From positions 9,649,738-9,713,737 of the forward strand of contig NC_081137.1 of the NCBI RefSeq assembly GCF_958295425.1: a stretch of DNA of 64,000 nucleotides, written 5' to 3'. Source of the DNA: Solea solea. Lineage: Eukaryota > Chordata > Actinopteri > Pleuronectiformes > Soleidae. The notes below the pieces were generated by a model that did no database searches, was not told where the DNA came from, and saw only the letters and a program-made list of their open reading frames with translations. This document shows, in pieces, positions 23,560 to 34,520 of the stretch. How positions within the stretch are numbered: the first letter of the stretch is position 1; each line of letters begins with the position of its first letter. A program made the position numbers and the translations under genes.

Positions 23560-23925
23560 TTACAGATCATGTTGCTTTGCACTATTCAATATAAAAAAAA
23601 TCAGACCGTACCTAACACAACAGGCTTCTCAGCTCCTAGTACAGGCCTTAACTACTGCAACACCCTGCTAACAGGCCTCCCGACCTGTGGTGTGAAACGA
23701 CTACAGATGGTCCAGAACACGGCGGCACGCCTGGTCTTCAATCACCCTAAAAGGGTACATGTCACCCCTCATTGAGCTCCACTGGATACCCCTATCTGCC
23801 CGCATCAAATTCAAATCACTGATTCTAGCCTACAAAGTGATTCACGGGTCTGCTCCAACCTACTTTAATGCTCTCCTAAAGGCTTACGTTACCCCTCGAC
23901 TACTCCGTTCATCAAAGGAATAGAA
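23560..23925 (+). pseudogene. L2-type LINE reverse transcriptase C-terminal fragment
   Basis: Frames read LNYCNTLLTGLPTCGVKRLQ, then MVQNTAARLVFNHPKR, then after a frameshift ELHWIPLSARIKFKSLILAY and KVIHGSAPTYFNALL. This is the C-terminal domain of L2/Rex-like LINE reverse transcriptases (LDYCNxLLxG, QNAAARL, LHWLPV). It is frameshifted and truncated at both ends. Confidence 0.75.
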
Positions 23926-24369
23926 GAATAGTATACTTCTGTTATAAAACATCCATAATACAAACTAAATATAATATATTCCACCACCAAAAACTATGTT
24001 TTTGTTAACCACATCCAGAAATATTAATTACATTAATTCACATAAGTATTCACATAATAGACATATTTGTATTGTTATCTATTTCAGACAATACAGGCTA
24101 TTGGATACTGACTGGTAACATACATATTTGCAATATGCGCAGCCTTCTCTCCATTGTGTCCCCTTTAACTCCTTGTGTATTGCGTTTCCACTGCTACTTC
24201 TTCTTCCATGTGTGTGCCTTGTTGACATTGAATGTGTTGCAGCGTTACTAACACCATGTCCTCTGAGCAAAACACTCTGTTTAAACAGTAGTCAAACAAT
24301 GCAAAGCATTTTTGCATCAAGGATTTTTTTTATATTCTAATTACTCGAGTCATTTGAGGGATTGTTTCA

Positions 24370-24490
24370 GCCCCACATAGGTGTGAATATGACTGGTTGC
24401 TCGTCCCTGCAATGGACTGGCAACCTGTCCAGGGCATGACCTCCTCACACATGATTTGGGAGACATTTTTACAACACATGCCCTTCCTGA
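24370..24490 (+). mobile_element. SINE/L2 body fragment
   Basis: GGTGTGAATATGACTGGTTG, CCCTGCAATGGACTGGCAAC and CTGTCCAGGGCATGACCTC match the 3' body of the same SINE family as at 19990-20200. No tRNA head. Confidence 0.5.
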
Positions 24491-25340
24491 TGAAACTCAG
24501 CCATTCATACTGGCGCAATGGTACTGTTCTCATTCGAAATGCAAGAGTAACCTAGGGCTTTACCACTCCAAACCATGCCGCACTGTACCAAACTAAACCG
24601 CACCATGATGGAAACAAGACTTTAGAGTATCCAATTTATTAACAATGAGGGCGTGCAATGCAGTTTTATGAGTGTGTCAAAAATGTTTGTTCATACATTG
24701 GGCTTCAGTTTTTCTGTGTCCAAATGTGCCTTAGTAAAATGACAGGTAGGTATTTGCAAAATGATTAATGTTCTTACCTGTGAAACTGCAATGAATTATA
24801 GGTATATTAATTCAAGAAACGACTGTCTGTCTGTGTCCGGATCACTTTGATGTCATGGTAACAGTTAGTCCTTTGATGTGTCGCTGTGCCATGCACGTGA
24901 TGGTGAGTCAGTTGAAGCTAAAGACAATGCACGCATTCCTTCATTTCACTGTTTTTCTGCAGCAATTTGGTTGAATGGCTTTGATTGAATAAAACATCAA
25001 AGTATAGTTTTTAAATTCCTTTGATGCAAAAAGTGACATTGTAGGAAACTCTAGAAAAGGTGTGCAGACCGTATTTTTAAAATTAACGACCACCATTAAC
25101 AAAACAAGGAAGGCACTGCCCATCACTGCAAAAAAAGGCATGACCTTATGTCATTTAACCCTCCAGTAATTAAAAGAGACGATGATTCCTAGGTAACCAT
25201 TTTAGAGGGATAGCTCAGATTTTGAACATTAAGTATATGACACAGACCACAGGAGTAGAGTGGATTTATTATTGTTAAATCATTTCAGCTCCAGTTCAGA
25301 GATCTTGCCCCGGTTTGGAGCTGGGAAAAGCAGTTCTGGG

Positions 25341-26469
25341 TAGGGCTGGGTATCAATCAAAACTTTTTGACACTTGTACCAATATGATACCTTCACTTTG
25401 ATACCGATTCCTGAGCGATACTTTTTTTCGATACCAGTTTTATAATATCAGTTCTAAAAAAGAAAATTACATTGCACATTATGGTACAAATCCTGAGTTT
25501 TTATTTTTACACTCAATGCAGTTTTTCATAGAAAAATAAACAAAATATTTTCAGTGCAAAAAGAACAATTGCAAACAAATGACAAGTCATTTTCACTAAG
25601 GACCTCACAGAAACTTACAGAGGTTTCTTAGTAGGGGTGCAACGGATCAATAAACTCACGGATCGGAATCGGATAATTTTTCGGATCAGCAAAAAAAAGT
25701 CTGTCACAATCTTTTCGCTGAAGTGGGTGCGCGATGGCGCACCGTCGTAACGTGACTCAAGCACTTTCAGCATGTGTTTAAAGCCCTCGTTTTGCACCTT
25801 GTTGAGCAGCCTTCATTTTCACTCCTGTCAGTGAAACACCGGGGTGATGTCGCTTCAAATGCGTGGCCATGCTTGATGTGTTTTCACTGTCAAATGGCTT
25901 TCTTGTGCCACAGTGCCGACACACCGTCACGGTTTTATCCACTAACTATCATCATTATATTTGACAGGGAAGCCAAAATGCTCCCATACAGGGGATTTAA
26001 ATGACGCGGGGCATTCAAGCTCCTCTGTTCCTCCGCAGAGGGACCACGCTGTGTGTGGACTGAACATGCGCACAACCTTTTTTTTTTTTCATAAATCAAT
26101 CCGCGGATCACGTGTGTGCCGAACCGAAGATATTGATCCGAACGGATCACGGATCAATGATGATCCGTTGCACCACTATTTCTTAGCAGTTCTTAAAAAA
26201 AATTAACCTGTCTTATCATCACCCTCATTTGTCCCTCACTCATTTATCATTTGACATTAGAACACAAAACAACAATAACATGGTTGTATTATTATTACTC
26301 CATAATCTAGGCTGAGAAAACCTAGACGAAACTGGTCAACAATACCCTTACTCACCTCCACCAGCCTCTAACCCTTGGGACCAAACAACAAGGCATATTT
26401 CGATACCAGGTACCATCAAAGCATTTCAGTCGGTACCATAAAAGAACCGAAGTTCGGTACCCAGCCCTA
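25341..26469. mobile_element. outer hAT element
   Basis: Ends are TAGGGCTGGGTATC and GGTACCCAGCCCTA, with an 8-bp target duplication GTTCTGGG / GTTCAGGG (one mismatch) at 25333-25340 and 26470-26477. The interior is non-coding and is interrupted by a second hAT at 25632-26178. Confidence 0.85.
25632..26178 (-). mobile_element. inner hAT element carrying a BED finger and a transposase stub
   Basis: Ends are TAGGGGTGCAACGGATCA and TGATCCGTTGCACCACTA, with a perfect 8-bp target duplication TTTCTTAG at 25624-25631 and 26179-26186. On the minus strand it encodes a BED finger, TVCRHCGTRKPFDSENTSSM then ATHLKRHHPGVSL (C-x2-C-x18-H-x3-H). After a deletion joint a stub reads NEGFKHMLKVLESRYDGAPS with RTHFSEKIV, the conserved segment just after the BED finger in hAT transposases. 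It is 547 bases, so internally deleted from an autonomous hAT. Confidence 0.92.
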
Positions 26470-26586
26470 GTTCAGGGAGAGCATTTATGACATAACTAAC
26501 GAGTTTTAAACCACAAACATGCATGCATATGTTATGTTAACAGGTTTGAACAATAAAACCGCTGCCCATCAGTATGTAAGATAACC

Positions 26587-28129
26587 TTGTTGATAGTACA
26601 GCGGCCTCACTGCGTACTACATTAGATTGTGTTGCCCCTCTGAAAAAGAAGGTGGTGAATCAGATGAGACGAGCACCATGGTTTAACTCCAATACTCGTG
26701 CTCTTAAACAGGCGTTACGTAGATTAGAAAGAAAATGGCGTTCCAATAACCTAGAGGAATTTTATATAGCCTGGAAAGATGGTTTTGTAGCTTACAAAAA
26801 AGCCCTACACAAAGCTAGAGCTGCCTATTATTCTTCTCTAATTGAAGAAAATAAGAATAATCATAGATTTCTTTTCAGCACTGTAGCCAGGCTGACACAG
26901 AGCCACAGCTCCACTGAACCATCTATTCCTTTAACACTGAGCAGTGATGACTTTATGAACTTTTTTGTGAATAAAATAACATCAATTAGAATAAATATTG
27001 ATCATCTCCTCCCTCATATTGGGACTGACTCATCTTTTAGCACAAGAGCTTTAGAAGCACCAGGTGCACATTTAGACAGTTTCTCCCCTATAGATCTCCC
27101 TGAATTAACATCATTAGTTTCATCATCTAAGCCATCAACCTGTCAGTTAGATCCTATCCCCACCAAACTGTTTAAAGATGTCTTTCCTTTAATTAACAGC
27201 TCTATATTAACTCAAATTAATCTATCCTTATTAACAGGATATGTGCCCCAAACGTTTAAAATAGCAGTTATTAAACCCCTTCTCAAAAAAGCGACCCTTG
27301 ACCCAGACATTTTAGCTAACTACCGACCTATATCTAATCTTCCCTTTGTTTCTAAAATCTTAGAAAAAGTAGTTGCTAATCAACTATGTGAATATTTGCG
27401 CATTAATGGCCTGTTTGAAGATTTTCAGTCAGGTTTTAGATTAAACCATAGCACAGAAACAGCACTAGTTAAAGTTAGTAATGATCTTCTCTTGGCTTCT
27501 GATAATGGTCTAGTCTCTTTACTTGTCCTGTTGGATCTTAGTGCTGCATTTGACACCATAGATCATAATATTCTACTGCAGAGACTGGAGCAGACTCTTG
27601 GTATCACAGGTGCTGCCCTCTGCTGGTTTAAATCATACTTATCTGATAGATTCCAGTTTGTTCATGTTAATGATAAAGCCTCACTTCAAACTAAAGTTAA
27701 TTGTGGAGTTCCACAAGGCTCAGTGCTTGGGCCTATACTTTTTACCTTATATATGCTTCCTCTAGGGAACATTATTAGAAAGCACAACATACATTTTCAT
27801 TGTTATGCAGATGACACACAGCTTTATTTATCAATGAGGCCGGATGAAATAAATCAGGTTGTTCAACTCCAGGAATGTCTCAGAGACATTAAGTCCTGGA
27901 TGACCTGTAACTTTCTACTTTTAAACTCAGAAAAAACTGAGGTCATTATACTCGGCCCTAAACACCTCAGAGAAAAACTTTCCGATCACATTGTCACTTT
28001 AGATGACATCACCCTGGCTTCCAGTTCCACTGTGAGGAACCTTGGAGTTACTTTTGACCAGGAAATGTCATTTGACTCACACATTAAACTAATTTCCAGA
28101 ACAGCCTTCTTCCACCTGCGGAACATTAA
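26587..28129 (+). CDS. L2 LINE reverse transcriptase, 5'-truncated, first part
   Basis: An uninterrupted frame begins in the endonuclease-RT linker (SLRTTLDCVAPLKKKVVNQ) and covers the RT core: NYRPISNLPFVSKILEKVV, QSGFRLNHSTETAL, LLDLSAAFDTIDH (motif A, catalytic Asp), VPQGSVLGPILFTLYM (motif B) and CYADDTQLYL (motif C, YADD). It continues to FFHLRNI, where a TTAA-flanked element begins. Bridging the insertion, the frame resumes exactly at 30070. The LINE is 5'-truncated (no endonuclease) but the RT has no stop codon, so it is young. Member of the CR1/L2 clade. Confidence 0.93.
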
Positions 28130-30065
28130 AGGGGACATATTATGCAAAATCAACTTTTTAACCATTTTAATACTGATATTTGGGACTCTGGGGGCCCTAC
28201 CAGTCGCCAAAGTGTGGAAAAACAATACTCAGTCATGTTTTCGCGGTTCCGCTTAGTGTAAGTATAGGCGATAAAACGCTCGATGTTGAATTCCCTGCGC
28301 TTATGACGTCAGCATGCGCATTTCACCGCGAATGTTACCGCCCCACCAGTACGTTTACTTCGCAAGCTCCACCTTAGCTCCACCTTGTCCCTGCCAGAGT
28401 GCAGGCGAGGGAGGAAGAGCGGTATTATGTCAACGTGGCGGGACAAGTGTGCTGTTGGTGGCTGCACAGTGGAGCACAGTGTTTTACAGAGGATTTTATA
28501 TATGAAGCTAATGTGCCGGATAAAGTCAGCAATCGTGTGTTCGCACCACTTCACATCAGACTGCGGCCAGCGGTTGCCGTATTTAGTCAGGGGACGTATT
28601 TCACCGACGTACAAACACACAAATTGTTAAGAAAAGATCACATAGAGCTCATAACTGACCATTCTGACACGTCCTAATTAAACATATTTGTTCAGTACGT
28701 CCTCCATGACCGGAGCACAGACTCAGTCTGATACAATCACATAAAGCAGCTGTTTATGCAGCTCGCCGCTGACGATCAGCGGTGCTGCACTCTCTGTGCA
28801 GCGGTGCTACACTCTCTGTGTCACCGATAGCCTAAACTGCCGCTGGCGATCGCTGATCGGCAGCGGCGCGCTGAATAAACTGTATGTTGCTGTATCAGAC
28901 CGGAGACTGTCTGATACAGCGGTGGCGCGTTACACGGTGATCGCCAGCTCGCCGGAGCACCGGAGGTGGTCAGCGGTGGTGAGGTCTCCGGAGCACAGTC
29001 TCCGGTCTGATACAGCAACATACAGTTTATTCAGCGCGCCGCTGGCGATCAGCGGTGGCGCGTTACACGGTGATCGCCACCGCTGATCGCCAGCTCGCCG
29101 GAGCACCGGAGCTGGTCAGCGGTGGTGAGGTCTCCGGAGCACAGTCTCCGGTCTGATACAGCAACATACAGTTTATTCAGCGCGCCGCTGGCGATCAGCG
29201 GTGGCGCGTTACACGGTGATCGCCACCGCTGATCGCCAGCTCGCCGGAGCACCGGAGCTGGTCAGCGGTGGTGAGGTCTCCGGTCTGATACAGCAACATA
29301 CAGTTTATTCAGCGCGCCGCTGGCGATCAGCGGTGGCGATCAGCTGATCGCCAGCGGCAGTTTAGGCTATCGGTGACACAGAGAGTGTAGCACCGCTGCA
29401 CAGAGAGTGCAGCACCGCTGATCGTCAGCGGCGAGCTGCATAAACAGCTGCTTTATGTGATTGTATCAGACTGAGTCTGTGCTCCGGTCATGGAGGACGT
29501 ACTGAACAAATATGTTTAATTAGGACGTGTCAGAATGGTCAGTTATGAGCTCTATGTGATCTTTTCTTAACAATGTGTGTGTTTGTACGTCGGTGAAATA
29601 CGTCCCCTGACTAAATGCGGCGACCGCTGTTTGCAGTATGATGTGAAGTGGTACGAACACACGATCTGATACAGCAACATACAGTTTAACTGTTTAACTG
29701 ATTTACAGTTGGACAGTGTTCGGCTCGATCCTTATGTAGGACGTCTCTTCCTGTGACGGCACTCTCGCTGACATGTTGATATTGTAAGAGAGCTAGTGGA
29801 GGGAGGGGGAGACGAATAGAGCTGTAAAGAGGACAAATCAGAAACCCCCTGGAAGAAGTGGGTGTGTGTTTGCCTGTGTCTCATTTGCATATAAAGGGAC
29901 CTTGCACGAAAACCGAGCGTTCTGAAAGGGGCGGGTTTAGCAGGGTTATTGAACTACTATGATTCTTCATCCTTATGGTATTTTGACCAAAGCATGTCAC
30001 TGACATGTTCATTAGGACACCAGGGAACTATTTTAATGGGGGAAATAGGGTATAATATGTCCCCT
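28130..30065. mobile_element. Kolobok-like foldback transposon with THAP-domain relic
   Basis: The inserted block is bounded by TTAA on both sides (28126-28129 and 30066-30069). Ends are exact inverted copies, AGGGGACATATTAT and ATAATATGTCCCCT. Kolobok and piggyBac elements both duplicate TTAA; a THAP-like remnant favours Kolobok. Near 28427-28610 one frame gives KCAVGGC and another FIYEANVPDKVSN followed by VCSHHFTSDC, the C-x4-C ... C-x2-H pattern of a THAP zinc finger, shortened and frameshifted. A large inverted repeat (28532-28860 against 29337-29665) and a 146-base tandem unit fill the centre. There is no transposase core. Confidence 0.85.
28532..29665. repeat. inverted arms and 146-base tandem units inside the TTAA element
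   Basis: The left arm (28532-28860) and right arm (29337-29665) are inverted copies, including the shared THAP-relic sequence. Between them, units containing GTTTATTCAGCGCGCCGCTG start near 29025, 29171 and 29303; the first spacing is 146 bases and the second 132 because GAGCACAGTCTCCG is missing. The centre is strongly G+C-rich and built from GATCAGCGGTGGCG-type palindromes. Confidence 0.9.
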
Positions 30066-30069
30066 TTAA

Positions 30070-31275
30070 GAAAATTAGAAACATTCTGTCTTTACGGGAT
30101 GCTGAAAAACTAGTTCATGCTTGTGTTACATCTAGATTAGATTACTGTAACTCCTTATTATCAGGATGTTCCAACAAGTCTGTTAGAACCCTTCAGTTAA
30201 TTCTAAATGCTGCAGCACGAGTTCTGACAGGAATTAGAAAGAGAGACCATATAACTCCAGTGTTAGCTTCTCTACACTGGCTCCCTGTACAGTTTAGAAT
30301 TAAATTTAAAATCCTCCTCCTCACGTACAAAGCACTTAATGGTCAGGCCCCTTCATACCTGAAAAACTTAGTCTTACCTTATCGCCCTAATAGACCACTT
30401 AGGTCACAAAATACAGGCTTACTTGTGGTTCCTAGAGTCTGCAAGAGCAGAATGGGAGGCAGAGCCTTTAGTTACCAGGCCCCTCTCCTATGGAACCAGC
30501 TCCCAATGATAGTTCGGGGGGCGGACACTCTCTCTGTATTTAAAGTTAAACTTAAAACTTTCCTTTTTGATAAAGCTTATAGTTAGAGCTGGTTCAGGGA
30601 AACCTGGACCAGCTCTTAGTTATGCTGCTATAGAACTAGACTGCTGGGGGATTTTTTATCTGTGGTGCACGCACATTCACTCTCTCACACTCAGGATATG
30701 ATTTTGACTTTTTATATGTCATTAACCTTGTCTCTTTCTCTCCCTAGTTTGTGTATTTCCTTCCTTCCCTCTCTCTCTCTCTCTCTGTATTCTCATCATG
30801 CAGGTTGCGGGACCAAGATCTTTCTTTTGAGTTTTCGAGGCTACCCACATCATCACCATTATTATTGTGCTATAATTAAAAAGTCAATATCATTAATTGT
30901 ATTAACTTGTAACTTGATACAGTTGTTGTGTATCTGCTCCTGGTCTCTCTCTCTCTCTTCTGTCTCTACCTCATCTCCCTCTTGTCCTTTCTCTCCCCCC
31001 TCCCCTTTCTGTCCTCCACCTCTCCTCTGTCCCCGATTTTCCTTTCACCCCAACCGGTCGAGGCAGATGACTGCACATTTCTGAGCCTGGTTCTGCCAGA
31101 GATTTCTTCCTGTTAAGAGGGAGTTTTTTCTCTCCACTGATGCCTAGTGCTTGCTCATTGTGTGAACTGTTGGGGTTCTCTGCTCTCTTTGATGTTGTCT
31201 ATGTACAGTGCCCTGAGATAATGTATGTTATGATTTGGCGCTATACAAATAAAATTGAATTGAATTGAATTAAGA
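30070..31275 (+). CDS. L2 LINE, C-terminal reverse transcriptase part and 3' UTR
   Basis: The reading frame continues from 28129 across the inserted element (RNILSLRDAEKLVHACVTSR, LDYCNSLLSG, AAARVLTGI, SLHWLPVQFRIKFKIL) and ends at a stop at 30584-30586. The 3' UTR runs to the L2 end: CAGTGCCCTGAGATAATG, GCGCTATACAAATAAAATTG and the tandem tail GAATTGAATTGAATT near 31256-31272. A complete 3' end with intact frame supports recent insertion. Confidence 0.92.
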
Positions 31276-31311
31276 TCGCGATCACTTTGGCACTATTTTC
31301 TGGCCCATACC

Positions 31312-32457
31312 CAGTGTTGGAAAGATTACTTTGGAAATGTAGTTGGTTACAATCGCAAGTTACCCTGTTGAAAATGTAATAGTAGTGTAACTATTTCAAT
31401 TACTTTCTCAAAATAATATAACTAAATACATTTGATTATGTCTTGATTACTTTTCTTAATTTAAAAGTGGATTAAAACCATAGATCATTATTTAGGAATT
31501 AACTACATATTTGTTGTTTGATAACAAAACGTAATGATGAAATGTAAATAAATAATAAAAAATGTGTTTGTATTATATGTGTACAGCATGTGGAAACATG
31601 ATACCATGTTGACCTGATGACCAATGTGCACAATTTAGACAAAAGTGCTTCATATGACAACCCAGATAAGTGATGGCATTAATGTTCTATAAGATGAAAC
31701 TGTTCAAAAGTCAGTGTTGTTTTATGTGTTTGAAAGTTTAACCATACATTATGAGTCTAACCTGGTCTAACCTTTTCAAAATCTCAGATAAACTAATAGA
31801 AAGATTGCACTACAAGGTGGCGCTTATTTGGAAAAACTATATCATGTTTGAGACTAATTGTTAGGCTACATCTTACTTCATTGTACACTGTTCTTGCATC
31901 AGAAATGATATGAAACTAAAGCTGACTTATTGAATGACTGATTTTATTGTATGTGAGTGCTTGCAGTTACAGCTATAGGCGAGTAGGCTACGTAGCTTTA
32001 GATGTGTCCTCAGGTTCGACGTTTCGACGTCGACAGCACCTTCACTGTGGGCAAACACTCTTTGCGTTGTACTAAAATGTCTGGGCGCTTATCTTCTATC
32101 TATGTGAAGTTTTTTTTGTATTTCCAACCCAGGAACGTCTTGTGCGCCTCCTACATTTTTGCTGCTGATTGCCGTCCCGTTAACAAGTCGATTGAGTCTA
32201 GCGGCCGAATGGCACATGACCAGAGAGAGCCAATCACAAGTGTCGGCTTTAGAAGGAGAATGTTGATATGAAAAAAACTATTTGATGAATCCGAGCTTTT
32301 GCGGTGATGTAACTAAAATCGTAATCATGGAAATTTCCAAAAGCAACTGTAATTTAATTACACATTTTCTCCCAGTAATGTAACAGATTACAATTACATA
32401 CATTTTGTAATAAATTACGGAACGTCGTTACATGTAATTCGTTACTCCCCAACACTG
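31312..32457. mobile_element. hAT non-autonomous element (CAGTGTTGG ends)
   Basis: Ends are CAGTGTTGG and CCAACACTG, with subterminal copies of GTAATTNNGTTAC-like sequence. The flanking 8-mers CCCATACC (31304-31311) and CCCGTATC (32458-32465) agree at six of eight positions. The interior encodes nothing recognised. It lies just after the L2 3' tail. Confidence 0.8.
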
Positions 32458-32959
32458 CCCGTATCACTACGCTGGAAGTCACAAGTCACACAAAGACATC
32501 TGACTTTGAAACTGATAAAGATGACGATATCATTTTTAAAATAAAAAAATGTAAATAGTATTAGTACTTCAGCTCATGTATCCAGATACTGCATGTGTCA
32601 ACTCATTAGTGCACATTTAACCAACCATGTAGCAAAGACAAGAGTAAAAATGGGACACAGAGCAATGCCTCAAGACATCTGACCATCAGGTCATTCCTAA
32701 CAGCAGAATGACACCAGTTAAGAAAGCAGGGCAGTCACCACTTCTTTCTGTCACACTCTTCCCTTCACCCAGCTGGCCTATTTGTCAATGCACTTATTAA
32801 GCAGGGGAGAGAAGAAGAGAAATGGAGACCACAATCAGTCCCCCTGCAGAGAATTAGTCCTGTGCACATTAGCCACACACACACAATAGTATGAATTGGT
32901 AATCAAAAGATCCACCGGAAATTCAGCCACTGGAACATTTCAGACTTTTAACACCAAAA

Positions 32960-34400
32960 CAACATGGAACATGAACAGGATGTTGTGATGACGCATGCAA
33001 AAACTGCGACCAGCACATGCCTGTCTATTCCCGCTTAGAGTCTGTCCAAGATCAGTTTGGAACACCAATAAAACGGTTCCAACAAGATGTGAATATACGG
33101 TGGAACAGCACCTTAAACATTAAATGCTGGAAAGTCTCTTTGAGCATAAGCAAAACTTGGCTGCATACAGCGCAGATTATGAACTCACACGACATTCTCT
33201 TCTCGCCCCCTTTGAGCAGTTAACGAAAGAGATCAGCTCATCTGATGCATCTGTGGCAGACGTTATTATCGTTATTACATCCCTTTAGGGCTGTCAATTT
33301 TCCTCTATAATCCCAATCGAATTCCATTCCTTGTATTTTTAATACTCAAAAATTCAAAGTAAAATGTTAATACATATTAACTTAATATGTGGTTGTTAAA
33401 CGTTCTGTCCACTAGGCCATGCATGGGACACTGGCAGCCTGCAGGTGCCTCTCGACGGTGTTAATATAATTAGTGAGTATGTTGCCGAAGCATCTGGCAA
33501 CGTTTTCGGCACTGTGAGTTGTCTGAGCTTCGATCATTTTGAGAATTATATCTATGTCTATGAAATGTGTAGTGACTGTCACATATGCCTTGGCAACTCT
33601 GTTGGTGATGGTCGCATGTGTAAGAACCGTTTACCTTGGCTCAAGCTCTTGGATGAGGTCTTTGAAACAGGACCCCTGTGAGATGTTAAATGGTCTCATT
33701 TCTTTGCAAATAAAGCATACCAGTTTGTCTGTAATAGCATTCTGACGAGCAGCTGAAAACCTGCGATGTGGAGGGGGGCAACAAATACTGTAGGTAATTC
33801 TTGCCTGTTCTGACTTAAACTTGGCTAGTTTGCCAGGGTGCAGTGTTGGCAGATGTCCCCTAATGTTGCTCGTTGTCATGTGATATTTCATTTAAACATT
33901 GCATATTCTGCAGATTACGATATATGTAATTGTAATTTTTCAGTTTGTTGATGGAAAGCCAAAAACTGTCCACACATGGCTTTTTAGATGGTCAGGAGCG
34001 GTGATCTCCGTGGGTGTATTATTGCCTTTGTTTCTGACTGAACGTGAGATTGTTGTGATTCATTCAACTTTATCGCTCTGCGAGGGTCATATGTAACCAA
34101 AGCATTTTGGTAATCGGCAGAGGAAAGAGGTCTGGGCTTGAGTCGCCACGTGTGTTAAAAAAAACAAATTCACATTCGAACAGTAATTACAGCATTCGAT
34201 TATTATTGATTTTTTTTTATATTCTAATTATATTCGACTCCTGAAATTCGTTCCAACAGCCCTAATTCTTTTAATTGCAGAACTAAAGTGTCTTCAACAC
34301 AGAGGTTGAGATGGACCACGGAGTGTAAACAATGAAAAGTGCTCTCTGTCAACGTGTTTTACTAAGATCTACTCGGATCCCCTGCGCTTCATTGCGACTG
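32960..34400 (+). pseudogene. hAT transposase relic, plus strand, split by another hAT
   Basis: From about 33040 the frame reads SVQDQFGTPIKRFQQDVNIR then WNSTLN, the conserved QDVxTRWNST segment of ZBED-type hAT transposases. After a frameshift it continues as APFEQLTKEISSSDASVADV up to the insertion point near 33285. Beyond 34265 a shifted frame resumes with TKIYSDPLRFIATVL, which follows that region in the family. Both halves decayed. Confidence 0.8.
33286..34264 (-). mobile_element. hAT element nested in a hAT transposase gene
   Basis: Ends are TAGGGCTGT and ACAGCCCTA. The flanking 8-mers ATCCCTTT and ATTCTTTT agree at six of eight positions. On the minus strand 33430-33891 encodes a decayed hAT transposase N-terminus: TTSNIRGHLPTLHPGKLAKF (BED finger end), RRFSAARQNAITDKLVCFIC and GSCFKDLIQELEPR, then in a shifted frame TTHFIDIDIILKMIEAQTTH and SAENVARCFGNIL. 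Confidence 0.8.
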
Positions 34401-34416
34401 TACTCAATATATATAT

Positions 34417-34520
34417 TAGGCCTTTAACAATACACCAAAGTCACGATTCGGTTCACATCACCATTTTCGAACCAAGGTTCAATTTATTTATTTGACTGAT
34501 TTGATTGTCGATGAAAAAAG
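34417..34520 (+). mobile_element. hAT MITE end fragment
   Basis: AGGCCTTTAACAATACACC, AAAGTCACGATTCGGTTCAC and CATCACCATTTTCGAACC resemble the terminus of a common fish hAT MITE. No matching right end was found. Confidence 0.4.

Larger units (their letters stand above)
25202..26530. repeat. dispersed repeat, copy 2, split by a hAT
   Basis: This is the paralogue of the repeat at 21772-22190. Its left half ends GCAGTTCTGGG at 25340 and its right half resumes GTTCAGGGAGAG at 26470. The unsplit sequence at the matching site of copy 1 acts as an empty-site control. Confidence 0.7.

Noticed and set aside
28130..30065. piggyBac assignment for the TTAA element
   Set aside because: TTAA fits piggyBac too, but the THAP-like remnant and the AGGGG termini fit Kolobok better; no piggyBac transposase motif is present.
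30662..31116. 140-codon frame after the L2 stop
   Set aside because: It lies in the L2 3' UTR, is Ser/Leu/Pro low-complexity, and is present because of CT-rich runs.
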